Origin: Lachnospiraceae bacterium UBA7179
GTDB taxonomy: Bacteria; Bacillota; Clostridia; Lachnospirales; Lachnospiraceae
DNA: 18,900 bases
Assembly (NCBI GenBank): GCA_002491195.1
Contig: DKVL01000118.1
Coordinates: 1-18,900, forward strand
Direction: 5' to 3'
Shown one piece after another: positions 1 to 7,393 of this stretch. The notes beneath the pieces were generated by a model. The model was given only the letters and a program-made list of their open reading frames with translations. It was not told the origin of the DNA and did not search any database. A program made the position numbers and the translations under genes. How positions within the stretch are numbered: position 1 is the first letter of the stretch; every line of letters begins with the position of its first letter.

Positions 1-613
1 CCATAAATATATTGTAGTAGAAGGGAATACGGGCGTTGCTGCCTATGGTATTATTGCGAATATTTCCCTTGTCGTTGTTGCAATCTATACAGGAGTTGCA
101 CAGGGGGCGCAGCCGCTGATCAGCCGGTTCTATGGAGAAGGAAACGGCATACAGGTTGAGGAAGTGCTGAGATATGCCAAGTATACTGTATTGGCTTTGG
201 CAAGTGTTATGTATCTGTTGATTATGATTTTTGCGCAACGGATCACAAGCATTTTTAACAGTGAATGCAATGCAGGGCTGCAGGCGATTGCTGTATCGGG
301 ACTACGCTTATATTTTATATCAGCTCCATTTGTGGGGTACAATATTATTCTTGCAACATTTTTCACTTCAATAGAGCGGGCTTTTCCAGCACATATCCTG
401 TCCGTGCTGAGAGGGATTGTTTTAGTGATTCCAACGGCATTTCTCCTATCCTCTTTATGGGGAATGGCCGGTATATGGTTTACCTATCCGGTAACGGAAG
501 CTTTTGTTGCATTACTTGGATTTGTAATCTACCAATATAAACAGAGAGGAAAGAGTGTTGGACGTATTCCGGGCAAAGAAGCTGCCTGTTATTCAGGTCA
601 AAGAGGTTCATAG
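1..613 (+). CDS. MATE family efflux transporter, C-terminal part (cut by window start)
   Basis: The reading frame is open from base 2 to the stop at 611-613, giving about 203 residues of a hydrophobic protein with no start in the window. Visible features are a MATE-like segment GVAAYGIIANIS followed by GVAQGAQPLISRFYGEG, a short cytoplasmic loop, and about four further membrane spans ending near FVIYQYKQRGK. This matches the second half of MATE (NorM/DinF-type) drug and metabolite:cation antiporters, which usually have 12 spans and about 450 residues, so about half is missing upstream. The last 20 residues (after KQRGK) are hydrophilic and look unlike a usual MATE tail, so the 3' end may have been changed by rearrangement. 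The substrate cannot be told. The family call is firm; the integrity of the C-terminus is not. Confidence 0.85.
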   Translation, partial: HKYIVVEGNTGVAAYGIIANISLVVVAIYTGVAQGAQPLISRFYGEGNGIQVEEVLRYAKYTVLALASVMYLLIMIFAQRITSIFNSECNAGLQAIAVSGLRLYFISAPFVGYNIILATFFTSIERAFPAHILSVLRGIVLVIPTAFLLSSLWGMAGIWFTYPVTEAFVALLGFVIYQYKQRGKSVGRIPGKEAACYSGQRGS

Positions 614-782
614 ACCCGATGTGGTAGATTTCGGGCGGAAATTAGCCGGTTCGGAGGGCATTCGCTGCATAGAGAACGCACCTTATACAGATTATGCTAA
701 ACTTACTTATCCTATCGAGGGGGAATATACGGCTGTTGACGCACACCAAAATGATTATCATATCCGCGTGGAGTTCTCCTAA
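555..782 (+). other. Short open frame of unknown nature overlapping the MATE 3' end
   Basis: A frame of 75 codons starts at a GTG inside the MATE gene and runs to a stop at 780-782. Its predicted product is hydrophilic, contains KEVHRPDVVDFGRKL and ends DYHIRVEFS, and resembles no family I recognise. No convincing ribosome binding site precedes the GTG. It could be a real small gene, the displaced end of an older gene after a frameshift, or chance. I keep it because it reads more like protein than the MATE tail it overlaps. Confidence 0.25.
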
Positions 783-1060
783 TCTACAATTTTTTAGGAG
801 TTTACCACGGCCTGCCGGGCATTGTGGGAAAGGCAGTGATCTGAGGCTTGCGGCGGTGGGAGTGGCAGATTTTATGGGTTCCTTCCTGTTTATCTGCTAT
901 ATGGATCCCAAGGTTGAATGTGACATGTACTCCGTCAATGTCGACTTTCGGGATGAGAAGATCATCGAGAAGATTTATGATTGGAAATACATAACGCTTT
1001 ATGGTATATTGAATACAGACGAAACAGGAAACAGTCCCTTAGGGAAAGGAGGAGCATTAG
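783..1060. other. Intergenic or remnant sequence before the AAA-ATPase pseudogene
   Basis: No complete gene is visible. One plus-strand frame stays open through this stretch into the following pseudogene and encodes a plausible-looking piece (DFMGSFLFICYMDP, then VNVDFRDEKIIEKIYDW), but no start or family can be assigned. It may be the relic of another gene. A good ribosome binding site (AGGAGG at 1048-1053) at its right end belongs to the next gene. Confidence 0.35.
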
Positions 1061-2226
1061 ATGGAGGAAAGAAAAAAGGCACTTCCGATTGGAAGTTTGG
1101 AAAAAGTCTGAACATGAACATGTTCAAAAGCTTTTTTGAGATTGGAGCGGATGCAGCCCTGTTTGAAGGACTGGATATTTCCAGGGAAACGGAGCTGTGT
1201 GAGCGGCATATGGGGAAGTATCCAGTTATTTCGCTCAGCCTGAAGGATGTGGAGGGCGGGACTTATGAGGCAGCGTTAAAAATGATGTCAGGGATCATAA
1301 AACAGGAAGCCCGCAGGCATCAGTATCTTTTTGACAGCGGCAGGCTTACGGAGATAGACAAAGAATCTCTGAAAGAACTCTACACTCCCTATTTGGATGA
1401 GGATGTCCGGAAAAGAAGCCTGAATCTGCTGTCGGAGCTGCTGGGCAAGCATTATGGCCGCCGGGTTGTCATCCTGATCGATGAGTACGATGTGCCGCTG
1501 GATAAAGCTCATCAAAAAGGATACTATGTCCAGATGGTCGAACTGATCCGTTCCCTTCTCAGTCAGGCGTTTAAAACAAATGAAAATCTGGAGTTTGCGG
1601 TGCTCACCGGCTGTCTGCGGATTGCGAAGGAAAGTATCTTTACAGGTTTGAATAATTTCAAAGTACGTTCCATATCTGATGAGCAATGTGCGGAATATTT
1701 CGGCTTTACGGATGGCGAAGTAAGAGAGATGCTTCGATATTATGGCGTGGAAGAACGTTTTCCAGATATGAAGGAATGGTATGACGGCTACCATTTTGGG
1801 GATGTGGATGTCTACTGTCCATGGGACGTGATTAATCAGTGCGATCTGCTTAGCGTGTCAAGGGATGCCCCGATGAGGCCGCACTGGGAAAACAGCAGCA
1901 GCAACGCCATCGTAAAGGACATTCTTGAGGATGCTACGGAGGCCACGAAGGAGGAGATAGAGAGGCTGATTTCCGGCGAGGTGGTGGAGAAGGAGATGAT
2001 ACCGGAACTGACCTATACTGATCTTGAAAACAAAAATGTAAATATCCGTCAGACGTATTTATGGAGCGTCTTATATTCGACGGGGTATCTGACCGATGCT
2101 GAAAAACCAAAGGGCGGGTGTCACAGGCTGGTGATTCCCAATAAAGAAATTCACAGAATTTATGTAAACAAGATTCGCACATGGTTCGAAGATCAGGGAA
2201 AAAAGGTATATTTTGTGCTATACTAA
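1061..2226 (+). pseudogene. AAA-ATPase_like / DUF1703-type protein, internally deleted and C-terminally truncated
   Basis: The ATG at 1061, eight bases after AGGAGG, opens with MEERKKALPIG, the usual N-terminus of the AAA-ATPase_like family common in gut Clostridia and Bacteroidetes. This frame stops at 1109-1111 after 16 residues. The neighbouring frame then continues with WKFGKSLNMNMFKSFFEIG, which in intact members lies about 50-60 residues later and carries the second half of the P-loop. The segment between is missing, with a frameshift. Downstream the Walker B-like VVILIDEYDVPLD (1468-1506), LTGCLRIAKESIFTG and the EWYDGYHFG motif remain. The protein ends at VNKIRTWFED plus ten unrelated residues, so the PD-(D/E)XK nuclease-like C-terminal domain is lost. 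A hairpin and a 166-bp inverted-repeat element follow directly. The gene cannot give an active ATPase. Confidence 0.85.
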
Positions 2227-2277
2227 TCTCACTGTGATATTTGTACTCTCATCAGGAGGTCAGCAGTGTATCCTCTA

Positions 2278-2304
2278 CAGTAAGAAAGTAAAGGGATCTT
2301 ACTG
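2278..2304 (+). repeat. Small inverted repeat abutting the 166-bp element
   Basis: CAGTAAGA (2278-2285) and TCTTACTG (2297-2304) form a perfect 8-bp stem with an 11-base loop. It lies 50 bases after the truncated ATPase frame and touches the left end of the next element. There is no T-run, so a terminator role is unlikely. It may be part of the inserted DNA. Confidence 0.4.
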
Positions 2305-2470
2305 CTAGTACTCTATCCAGCTAGAAATTGAGGTCTGGGACTGCTTGTTCCGCACCATTGCGTCGTTACAATTTCTAGACGATGCCACCGCATCGCCGTC
2401 GAAATTTTGCCTGGTACTGGCACGAAACATTCAGCCCCATACTCCAATTTCTAACTGGATGGAGCACTAG
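2305..2470 (+). mobile_element. MITE-like 166-bp element, copy 1
   Basis: The ends are 26-bp terminal inverted repeats, 2305-2330 against 2445-2470, with 23 of 26 positions complementary and both termini reading CTAG. The element has no coding capacity. A second copy of exactly the same length lies at 9895-10060, with about 132 of 166 positions identical by hand alignment. The most conserved part is the centre, around 2364-2423, including GCCACCGCATCGCCGTC. Terminal inverted repeats, fixed length, dispersed copies and no gene fit a miniature inverted-repeat transposable element moved by a transposase elsewhere. A target duplication is not clear; the CTAG ends could be part of one. It sits between a truncated gene and the start of jetD. 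Confidence 0.7.
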
Positions 2471-2506
2471 AGCGTGTTTGAAAAAAGAGAAGGATTATGG
2501 ATAGCG

Positions 2507-3595
2507 ATGAAGAAAACGAATCTGGATGCCCTGTCAGCAAAATATCGGATATCTGACTACAGGGAGCTTCGTGCGAAGGTAATGGATCTGATCAATAGCC
2601 AGAACATAAAGCCAGTGAAAGCGTCAGGAACGAACGGAAAGTCACCAGCCCTTTATAGGGAATACTGGGTGATCGAGGAAAAGCAGGATGTATCTCAATA
2701 TATCGATGAGCTCAATTATGAGATTGTTCCTGCTATTTCTACGGACTATTATCAGATGCACATTGACCAGTATATTCAGGACAGGCAGTGGGTATTGCTG
2801 TTAAATGATTATATCAAGAATCATGATTTTATGACACTGATGTCAGAAAATGAGCGCAGCTTTGATATCTGGCACCGGGAGAAATTCCTGAAACAGGAGC
2901 AGGGCAAGAAGATCTTGAAGCGCTGCGGGTTGGGGACGGAGTTTCTGAATTATTATCGGACGACAGAGCCAGTCGCCTATTATTCTGCGACAAGACAGAC
3001 GCCGCAGAATCTGCTGGTCATCGAGAATAAGGACACTTTTTATAGTATGCGCAAATGTCTGATGTGCAGCGGGCAAAACGGATATGACAGCAGGAGGGCG
3101 GATCGTGAACTGGATCAGACAGATGTTACAGGCAGCATCGGTTATGAGCTGCGCACGATCTGCGGTGTACAGATCGGTACGTTGATTTACGGGGCAGGAA
3201 AGGGGATCATCGCGGCATTTTCTGATTTTGATATCAGCGGCGAGCCTTATATGACAGCGCAGGGCAACAAAATCTTCTACTTTGGAGATCTGGACTATGA
3301 GGGAATTGGAATCTATGAGAATTTTGCTGCAGCGTATGGAGCTTTGTATGATATCCAGCCTTTTAAAAGCGCCTATGAGATGATGCTCGCAAAGGCAGAA
3401 CGTATCGGCATAGAGAACCTTCCACTCACAAAGGAAGGGCAGAGCCGGAAGATTGGTACCCTTTTCTTAGATCAGTTTTCCCAGGTGCAGCAGGCATACA
3501 TAAAAGAGATCCTGGAGCAGGGCAGATATGTGCCGCAGGAGATATTGAATATAGAGGATATGTCCCTTTCTTTGGTATCAAATTGCTCCTTTTAA
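2507..3595 (+). CDS. jetD: Wadjet system protein JetD (DUF2220/Toprim-type)
   Basis: This 362-residue protein matches JetD, the nuclease subunit of the Wadjet plasmid/phage defence complex, which cuts circular DNA after the SMC-like JetABC complex has extruded it. An N-terminal region (about 1-130, with KPVKASGTNGKSPALY and TDYYQMHIDQY) precedes a Toprim-like domain. Its signature residues are visible: Glu173 in VIENKDTF, and Asp261 and Asp263 in YFGDLDYEGIGIYE. The C-terminus GRYVPQEILNIED is family-like, with a short different tail. Length and motifs suggest it is complete. The ATG at 2507 is chosen because the family homology begins there; its ribosome binding site AGAAGGA (2488-2494) is 12 bases away, rather far. 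A GTG at 2474 would add 11 residues. The inverted-repeat element ends 36 bases upstream, so its original promoter may be gone. Its partners jetA and jetC are broken downstream and jetB is not seen, so it probably cannot act as Wadjet here. Confidence 0.85.
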   Translation: MKKTNLDALSAKYRISDYRELRAKVMDLINSQNIKPVKASGTNGKSPALYREYWVIEEKQDVSQYIDELNYEIVPAISTDYYQMHIDQYIQDRQWVLLLNDYIKNHDFMTLMSENERSFDIWHREKFLKQEQGKKILKRCGLGTEFLNYYRTTEPVAYYSATRQTPQNLLVIENKDTFYSMRKCLMCSGQNGYDSRRADRELDQTDVTGSIGYELRTICGVQIGTLIYGAGKGIIAAFSDFDISGEPYMTAQGNKIFYFGDLDYEGIGIYENFAAAYGALYDIQPFKSAYEMMLAKAERIGIENLPLTKEGQSRKIGTLFLDQFSQVQQAYIKEILEQGRYVPQEILNIEDMSLSLVSNCSF

Positions 3596-3612
3596 AAGGG
3601 ATTCTCCCTTTT
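3594..3612 (+). terminator. Possible intrinsic terminator after jetD
   Basis: AAAAGGGA (3594-3601) and TCCCTTTT (3605-3612) form an 8-bp stem with a 3-base loop, overlapping the jetD stop codon and ending in four Ts. It is short and AT-rich at the base, so weak. If it works, it separates jetD from the gene pair downstream. Confidence 0.4.
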
Positions 3613-3705
3613 CGGAATTGTGTTTCCACGTTCATCAAGTTCAGCAGCACAGAGTCTGCACTACTGATGAGATTAAATATGTACGAGTGAATGGGAGGGT
3701 GGTAT

Positions 3706-4707
3706 ATGCGGATTGTTGTGACAGATACAGCTTTTATATGGAATCATGCAAATCCAATATTAGAGCAGTTTCAAGAGATTGTTCTGGTTGTCTGTCTCGA
3801 GGGGAAACAAGTGTCGGATCAATATGAATGTTTTGTGAGTCCATATAGGCATATTGGGATGGGAACCGATCAATTGGGGGCGGAAAGCCAACGGTACAGG
3901 GCATTAGAATCTGTGGCGGAGGAACTGAGCTGGAAACTGGGCTATCATGAAAAGGTCCTGTTTTTGACAGATGGAAATCCGGAGAGTTTATACCCGTTTC
4001 ATGTAATAAAGGATAGAAACGTGTGCAATAGCCTGCATTTATGTACCATATCTCCATGGAGGTCTGAAAGCGATCGAAGGATAAAAGCCCATAAGGAATT
4101 GTTATCGGATCTGTCTGAACTCAAATCGATCTTATACATGGACAGCGATGCGTATTTCAACAGTTTGGACCAACAGGATAAGATGACGATGGAGGAGCTG
4201 ATGCGGCGGGCAGCAGATGATTATGCAGCGCTGCTTCCGAGGATCATAAACGGTATACGGGACATGAGGGAAAAATCCTATTTTGATTTTGCTTCGAGAT
4301 CTTATGTCCCGGTTCGCAAAGGTTTTGAATGCATTGATCTGGCAAAAGCGGCAAAGAGCGTTACAAAACTAAAAGGGCCTTTCTATCGGGAAGGGGGGAC
4401 ATTAGGAATGATCGTCCCCCGCAACTATCCAGTGGAAGATAATAGGATCAGGGAAGAGATTGAACGAGTGTATGCAAGGATAGATGGAAAGAAAGTCTGC
4501 AACTATTTAAGGCAGCTGCGGATCGAATTGGCAAAAGCCAATGGGATCCAATTTTTTTCAGAGGAATGTCCGTCCGTTGGCCCGTGTGCCGGAACCTGTG
4601 CGAAATGTGATCAGGAGGCGGCGTATCTGCGAGATCAGCTGGCGAATATTCCGGAGTCGGAGAGAATGATTCCAGAGGTTCCATTGACAGAGTGGGAGGT
4701 ATTATAA
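3706..4707 (+). CDS. Unknown protein with C-terminal CX5CX3CX2C motif, partner of radical SAM gene
   Basis: I do not recognise this 333-residue protein. The start is the ATG at 3706, placed by GGGAGGG (3693-3699) at normal distance; an in-frame ATG at 3691 overlaps that site. The N-terminal 150 residues alternate hydrophobic strands and helices (MRIVVTDTAF, QEIVLVVCLEG, EKVLFLTDGNPES), suggesting a Rossmann-like or VWA/PIN-like alpha/beta fold. The middle (155-270) is helical and charged. The C-terminus has Cys288, Cys294, Cys298 and Cys301 in ECPSVGPCAGTCAKC, a likely metal or iron-sulfur site or a target for modification, followed by a conserved-looking acidic tail ending LTEWEVL. Its stop codon TAA shares its last base with the ATG of the radical SAM gene, so the two are almost certainly co-translated and work together. 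It could be a substrate, a scaffold or an electron-transfer partner of that enzyme. Confidence 0.8.
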   Translation: MRIVVTDTAFIWNHANPILEQFQEIVLVVCLEGKQVSDQYECFVSPYRHIGMGTDQLGAESQRYRALESVAEELSWKLGYHEKVLFLTDGNPESLYPFHVIKDRNVCNSLHLCTISPWRSESDRRIKAHKELLSDLSELKSILYMDSDAYFNSLDQQDKMTMEELMRRAADDYAALLPRIINGIRDMREKSYFDFASRSYVPVRKGFECIDLAKAAKSVTKLKGPFYREGGTLGMIVPRNYPVEDNRIREEIERVYARIDGKKVCNYLRQLRIELAKANGIQFFSEECPSVGPCAGTCAKCDQEAAYLRDQLANIPESERMIPEVPLTEWEVL

Positions 4708-5420
4708 TGATCGGAGATATTATGGCGGTTTCCAGACTGCGTATGGCTACAGATGGCAAGGGGATATCCACGCTGGTTGCGTTTTTTGGCTGTCCTCTTC
4801 ATTGCAAATATTGCGCGAATGAATGCTGCCATGAAGGGATAGGTTCTTTGCTTGGAACACCGAGAGTTGCATATAAACCGGAAGAGTTGATCAAAGTGCT
4901 CAGAAAGGACGAGATCTATTATCTGATGACAGGAGGCGGCGTCGTTTTTGGCGGCGGGGAGCCCCTGCTTCAGTCGGCATTTATCCATGAGGTTTGCAAA
5001 CTGGCAGTTCCAGGATGGAAAAAGAGAATAGAGACCTCTCTCAATGTGCCTTGGAGCTGTGTGGAACCGCTGCTGTATGATCTGGATGAATGGATTATTG
5101 ATGTGAAAGATATCAATAATACTATATACAACAAGTACACTGGCATGGATAATGAAAACGTTTTGCGCAACCTCCTTGCAATGCGCGATATTGTTCCTCT
5201 GGAAAAAATGCACATCAGAATCCCGTATATCGCAGGGTTCAATACGCCTGACGATGTCGAAAAATCTGTTGAATGGCTGAGAGATACATTATATGTAGAA
5301 CCAGAAGTGTTTTCTTATCAGGTTTTTTCCCATATGGCAAAGGAAGAGAAAAAAGAGTCAAAGCTGGAAATCCCGAAGTTTTTGATGAAGACGGACAAAG
5401 ATAGCGAACAGGTTCCTTAA
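4707..5420 (+). CDS. Radical SAM enzyme resembling glycyl-radical-enzyme activases
   Basis: The 237-residue protein has the radical SAM motif CX3CX2C at Cys29, Cys33 and Cys36 (FFGCPLHCKYCANECC), which binds the [4Fe-4S] cluster. It also has the SAM-binding GGE region in VVFGGGEPLLQ (about residues 76-86) and a PFL-activase-like RIPYIAGFNTPDD late in the chain. The layout and compact size match the activase branch (PflA-like), but it has no second ferredoxin domain and no glycyl radical enzyme lies nearby. The start is the ATG at 4707 with GGGAGGT (4694-4700) six bases upstream; the previous gene ends in the overlapping TAATG. The pair sits between jetD and the jetA/jetC remnants and is intact where its neighbours are broken. 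The substrate is unknown; the adjacent Cys-rich protein is the obvious candidate partner. Confidence 0.85.
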   Translation: MIGDIMAVSRLRMATDGKGISTLVAFFGCPLHCKYCANECCHEGIGSLLGTPRVAYKPEELIKVLRKDEIYYLMTGGGVVFGGGEPLLQSAFIHEVCKLAVPGWKKRIETSLNVPWSCVEPLLYDLDEWIIDVKDINNTIYNKYTGMDNENVLRNLLAMRDIVPLEKMHIRIPYIAGFNTPDDVEKSVEWLRDTLYVEPEVFSYQVFSHMAKEEKKESKLEIPKFLMKTDKDSEQVP

Positions 5421-5442
5421 GAGGTGTGGGTACAGGTGTCAA

Positions 5443-5501
5443 GTAAAAATCCATTTGTGCGACGAGCCTGATTGTTTTGCAATTTTGGCATGTATTTTTA
5501 C
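5443..5501 (+). repeat. Hairpin element after the radical SAM gene; possible terminator
   Basis: GTAAAAATCCAT (5443-5454) pairs with ATGTATTTTTAC (5490-5501) with one mismatch. A further ACAGG / CCTGT pairing lies outside it across a bulge (5432-5436 and 5501-5505). It lies 22 bases after the stop codon, so it may end the two-gene transcript. It resembles the inverted repeat at 18853-18894: both begin with AAAAATCCATTTG and contain TTTTGCA, so it is probably a dispersed repeat family. The remaining 120 bases up to 5627 show nothing clear beyond a weak ribosome binding site GGAG (5619-5622). Confidence 0.5.
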
Positions 5502-5627
5502 CTGTAATTGGGGAGTGAATCAATGACATTAACTGAAAGAATTTGACTAATAAATTGTATATTATGGGTTTAAGGTAATGACATTGGGAGTGAATGGTAA
5601 CAGTCTGAAACATAGAATGGAGTTAAG

Positions 5628-6035
5628 ATGCAGTATGAATTTTTAAAGCAGTTTTCCAGGAGAATGAAGCACGTTGGAATGTATGCGCTTCTCCTGCAGA
5701 ACAGCATGGCAAAACAGACATGGAAGCAGTATGGTTTTGCGAAGACAGACGAACAGGTCAACATGATCTTTATTGTGATGCTGTACATTATGGAGCAGTC
5801 GCTTCGGGAGGAGAGCTGCACAATGGACGATATCGGTGCGTACATTGACAATCTCAATGTAGGCTGCTTTCAGAAAAATATGTCCTATGATGACTGCAAA
5901 AAGCTTGGTGACTTTATCGTGAATGTCATTTTGTCCAACGAGGGCAGGGCGATGTATTTTGACGGTTATGATTTTGACGGCATGACATACAGGAGTATGA
6001 ACATTAGCTATATCGCAAACCGTGTCATCTATGTT
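5628..6035 (+). pseudogene. jetA: JetA (DUF5716-type Wadjet subunit), N-terminal fragment
   Basis: Translation starts at the ATG at 5628 behind GGAGTTAAG. Residues 1-136 read like the start of the Clostridia JetA/DUF5716 proteins, the kleisin-like subunit of Wadjet: MQYEFLKQFSRRM, LLQNSMAKQTWKQYGF, CTMDDIGAYIDNLNVGCF, ending NISYIANRVIYV. Such proteins are usually about 450-500 residues. Here the match stops at 6035 and the frame runs into 35 unrelated residues (to the stop at 6141-6143) that are jetC sequence read out of frame. The missing 3' part of jetA, all of jetB and the start of jetC have therefore been lost in one or more deletions. Family assignment is from memory of sequence patterns and not from a search. 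Confidence 0.7.
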
Positions 6036-6773
6036 TGGAAAAGCAGCTGCAAAAGACTTCTGCCAATCTCAACAAGCTGCAGAAAGAGCTGGAGCGTCTG
6101 GCCAGAAAATACGGACTTGAAGAAAGCGACTGGAGCGGGATAACATACAATGAGAAGGAAGAGCCGCATCAGGGAAATCCTGCTCGAGGATAAGCGAAAC
6201 AAAATGAAGATCAAGGACAGACAGTGGAATGACGAGGACAAGGAGACCGCAGTCTGCCAGAGCCGCATCAGCACAAAGAAGAAGGACATGTTGGAAAAGT
6301 GCGGTGAGGAGGAACCTCTTGCAAAGGAAGAGATCACAACGACAGAATTTGAGGCGGCGATCAATCAGAATCATTTCCGGATCGGGAATATTGTGGGCTT
6401 TCTGACCGCGTTTGTCATTCTCTCGAGCCTGTTGTATTACATGCGCCGCGATGAGACGGATATCTTTGCCGACAGGAATGAGGGAAAAGTCCTCGTCATG
6501 GATAATCCCTTTGCCCAGACAAACGCGGCGCATCTGCTAAAACCGCTGATGGATATGGCGGACAAAATGAATACACAGTTGATCTGCTTCTCAGGACTTG
6601 GCGGCGACTCGATCTATGGAAGGTTTGACAATATCTATGTGCTGAACCTCGTCGCATCGAATCTGCGCGGCGGTATGCAGTATCTGAGAGGCGAGCACCT
6701 GCGCGGCGCGGAGGAGGAGACGATCGTGAGCTCCCAGATCGAAGTGATCGGGCAGGAGAGGCTGTTGTTTTGA
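6036..6773 (+). pseudogene. jetC: JetC (SMC-like Wadjet ATPase), fused coiled-coil piece and C-terminal head
   Basis: Three pieces of an SMC-type ATPase are joined. In one frame (6038-6193) a heptad-patterned coiled coil follows the jetA break (EKQLQKTSANLNKLQKELE). After a frameshift near 6150-6190 the next frame gives more coiled coil (IREILLEDKRNKMKIKDRQ). After about 6390 it gives the C-terminal ATPase half: TAFVILSSLLYYMRRDET, the Walker B region GKVLVMDNPFAQTNA, a D-loop-like stretch and the end IEVIGQERLLF. There is no N-terminal head, so no Walker A, and most of the roughly 1000-residue protein is gone. The Walker B aspartate is kept. The ATG at 6150 has no good ribosome binding site. 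The fragment cannot form a working Wadjet motor, though a 207-residue product could in principle still be made. Confidence 0.75.
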
Positions 6774-6848
6774 GTGATGGCATAAAAACATGTTAATTGA
6801 CTTGTATATTTATTTGCAGAAGCGTATGATAGAAAAAAGGAGATGAGA

Positions 6849-7115
6849 ATGATGCCAAATATAAAACCAATATCTGACTTGAGAAATTATACTGATGTAT
6901 TAAAAGAAGTGGACATTTCAAAACGTGTATATCTGACAAGAAATGGACATGGTGAGTACGGAATATTAACGATGGACGAGATCGATGAGCTTGACCGGTA
7001 TCGCGCTGCATATACTTTGTTTTCAAATCTGAAAAAGGCAGAAGAGCGTGCAGAGCGCGAAGGATGGATTGATGCAGATGATCTTGAGAAAGAATTGGGG
7101 GTATTGGACGATTGA
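6849..7115 (+). CDS. Phd/YefM-family antitoxin
   Basis: An 88-residue protein beginning MMPNIKPISDLRNYTDVLKE, with VYLTRNGHGEYGILTMDEIDEL at 26-47, is a clear type II antitoxin of the Phd/YefM fold: an N-terminal DNA-binding part followed by a helical toxin-binding tail (KKAEERAEREGWIDADDLEK). AAAGGAG (6836-6842) favours the ATG at 6849 or 6852; one at 6843 is too close. Its stop codon overlaps the TTG start of the toxin gene, the usual coupled arrangement. Such antitoxins repress their own operon. Since the toxin is broken, it may persist as an orphan antitoxin or autoregulator. Confidence 0.85.
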   Translation: MMPNIKPISDLRNYTDVLKEVDISKRVYLTRNGHGEYGILTMDEIDELDRYRAAYTLFSNLKKAEERAEREGWIDADDLEKELGVLDD

Positions 7116-7351
7116 GAATAAAATACTCTCCTGATGCCAGTCGGAAATTGAAGGAGATGCGAAAATATGTCGGACAAAAGGTATCTAAGCTTACTTATTT
7201 TTTGCATGTGGATAATTACTAGATATTTTATAAGGTGGAAAAAGGGATTGTTTTTATTTCAGATATTTATAGCGAGCGGGAGGACTTTATGGGGAAGCTG
7301 TTTGGAATAAATTTGAGGACGCAGGAAAGTCAGGATTACTGGGGAGAGTGA
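7112..7351 (+). pseudogene. RelE/ParE-family toxin, internally deleted and interrupted by TAG
   Basis: From the TTG at 7112 (overlapping the antitoxin stop by four bases) the frame gives RIKYSPDASRKLKEMRKYV, the standard start of these mRNase or gyrase-directed toxins, then jumps to FLHVDNY. It meets a TAG at 7220-7222 and continues in the same frame as IFYKVEKGIVFISDIYSERED to LFGINLRTQES and YWGE, stopping at 7349-7351. About 30 residues of the middle helices are missing compared with usual members, and the in-frame stop removes the last third. The upstream product would be 36 residues. The toxin is almost certainly dead unless the TAG is read through, and even then the core is deleted. Confidence 0.85.
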
Positions 7352-7393
7352 GTAGAAAAAGTTTGGATAAAGAGATACAGGAGACACAACCAA

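Noticed and set aside
694..1060. In-frame upstream start for the AAA-ATPase gene
   Set aside because: Family homology begins with MEERKKALPIG at 1061 in another frame; the open frame upstream is not part of the ATPase.
3618..3827. Small plus-strand frame overlapping the start of the four-cysteine protein
   Set aside because: It has no ribosome binding site and overlaps a gene with a well-placed start; likely a chance frame.
6150..6773. Independent 207-residue gene starting at 6150
   Set aside because: It has no ribosome binding site and its content is coiled coil plus the C-terminal head of JetC, so it is treated as a pseudogene piece.
6797..6837. Promoter TTGACT / TATGAT before the antitoxin
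   Set aside because: The boxes are 22 bases apart, too far for a normal sigma-A promoter, and no better -10 lies at the right distance.
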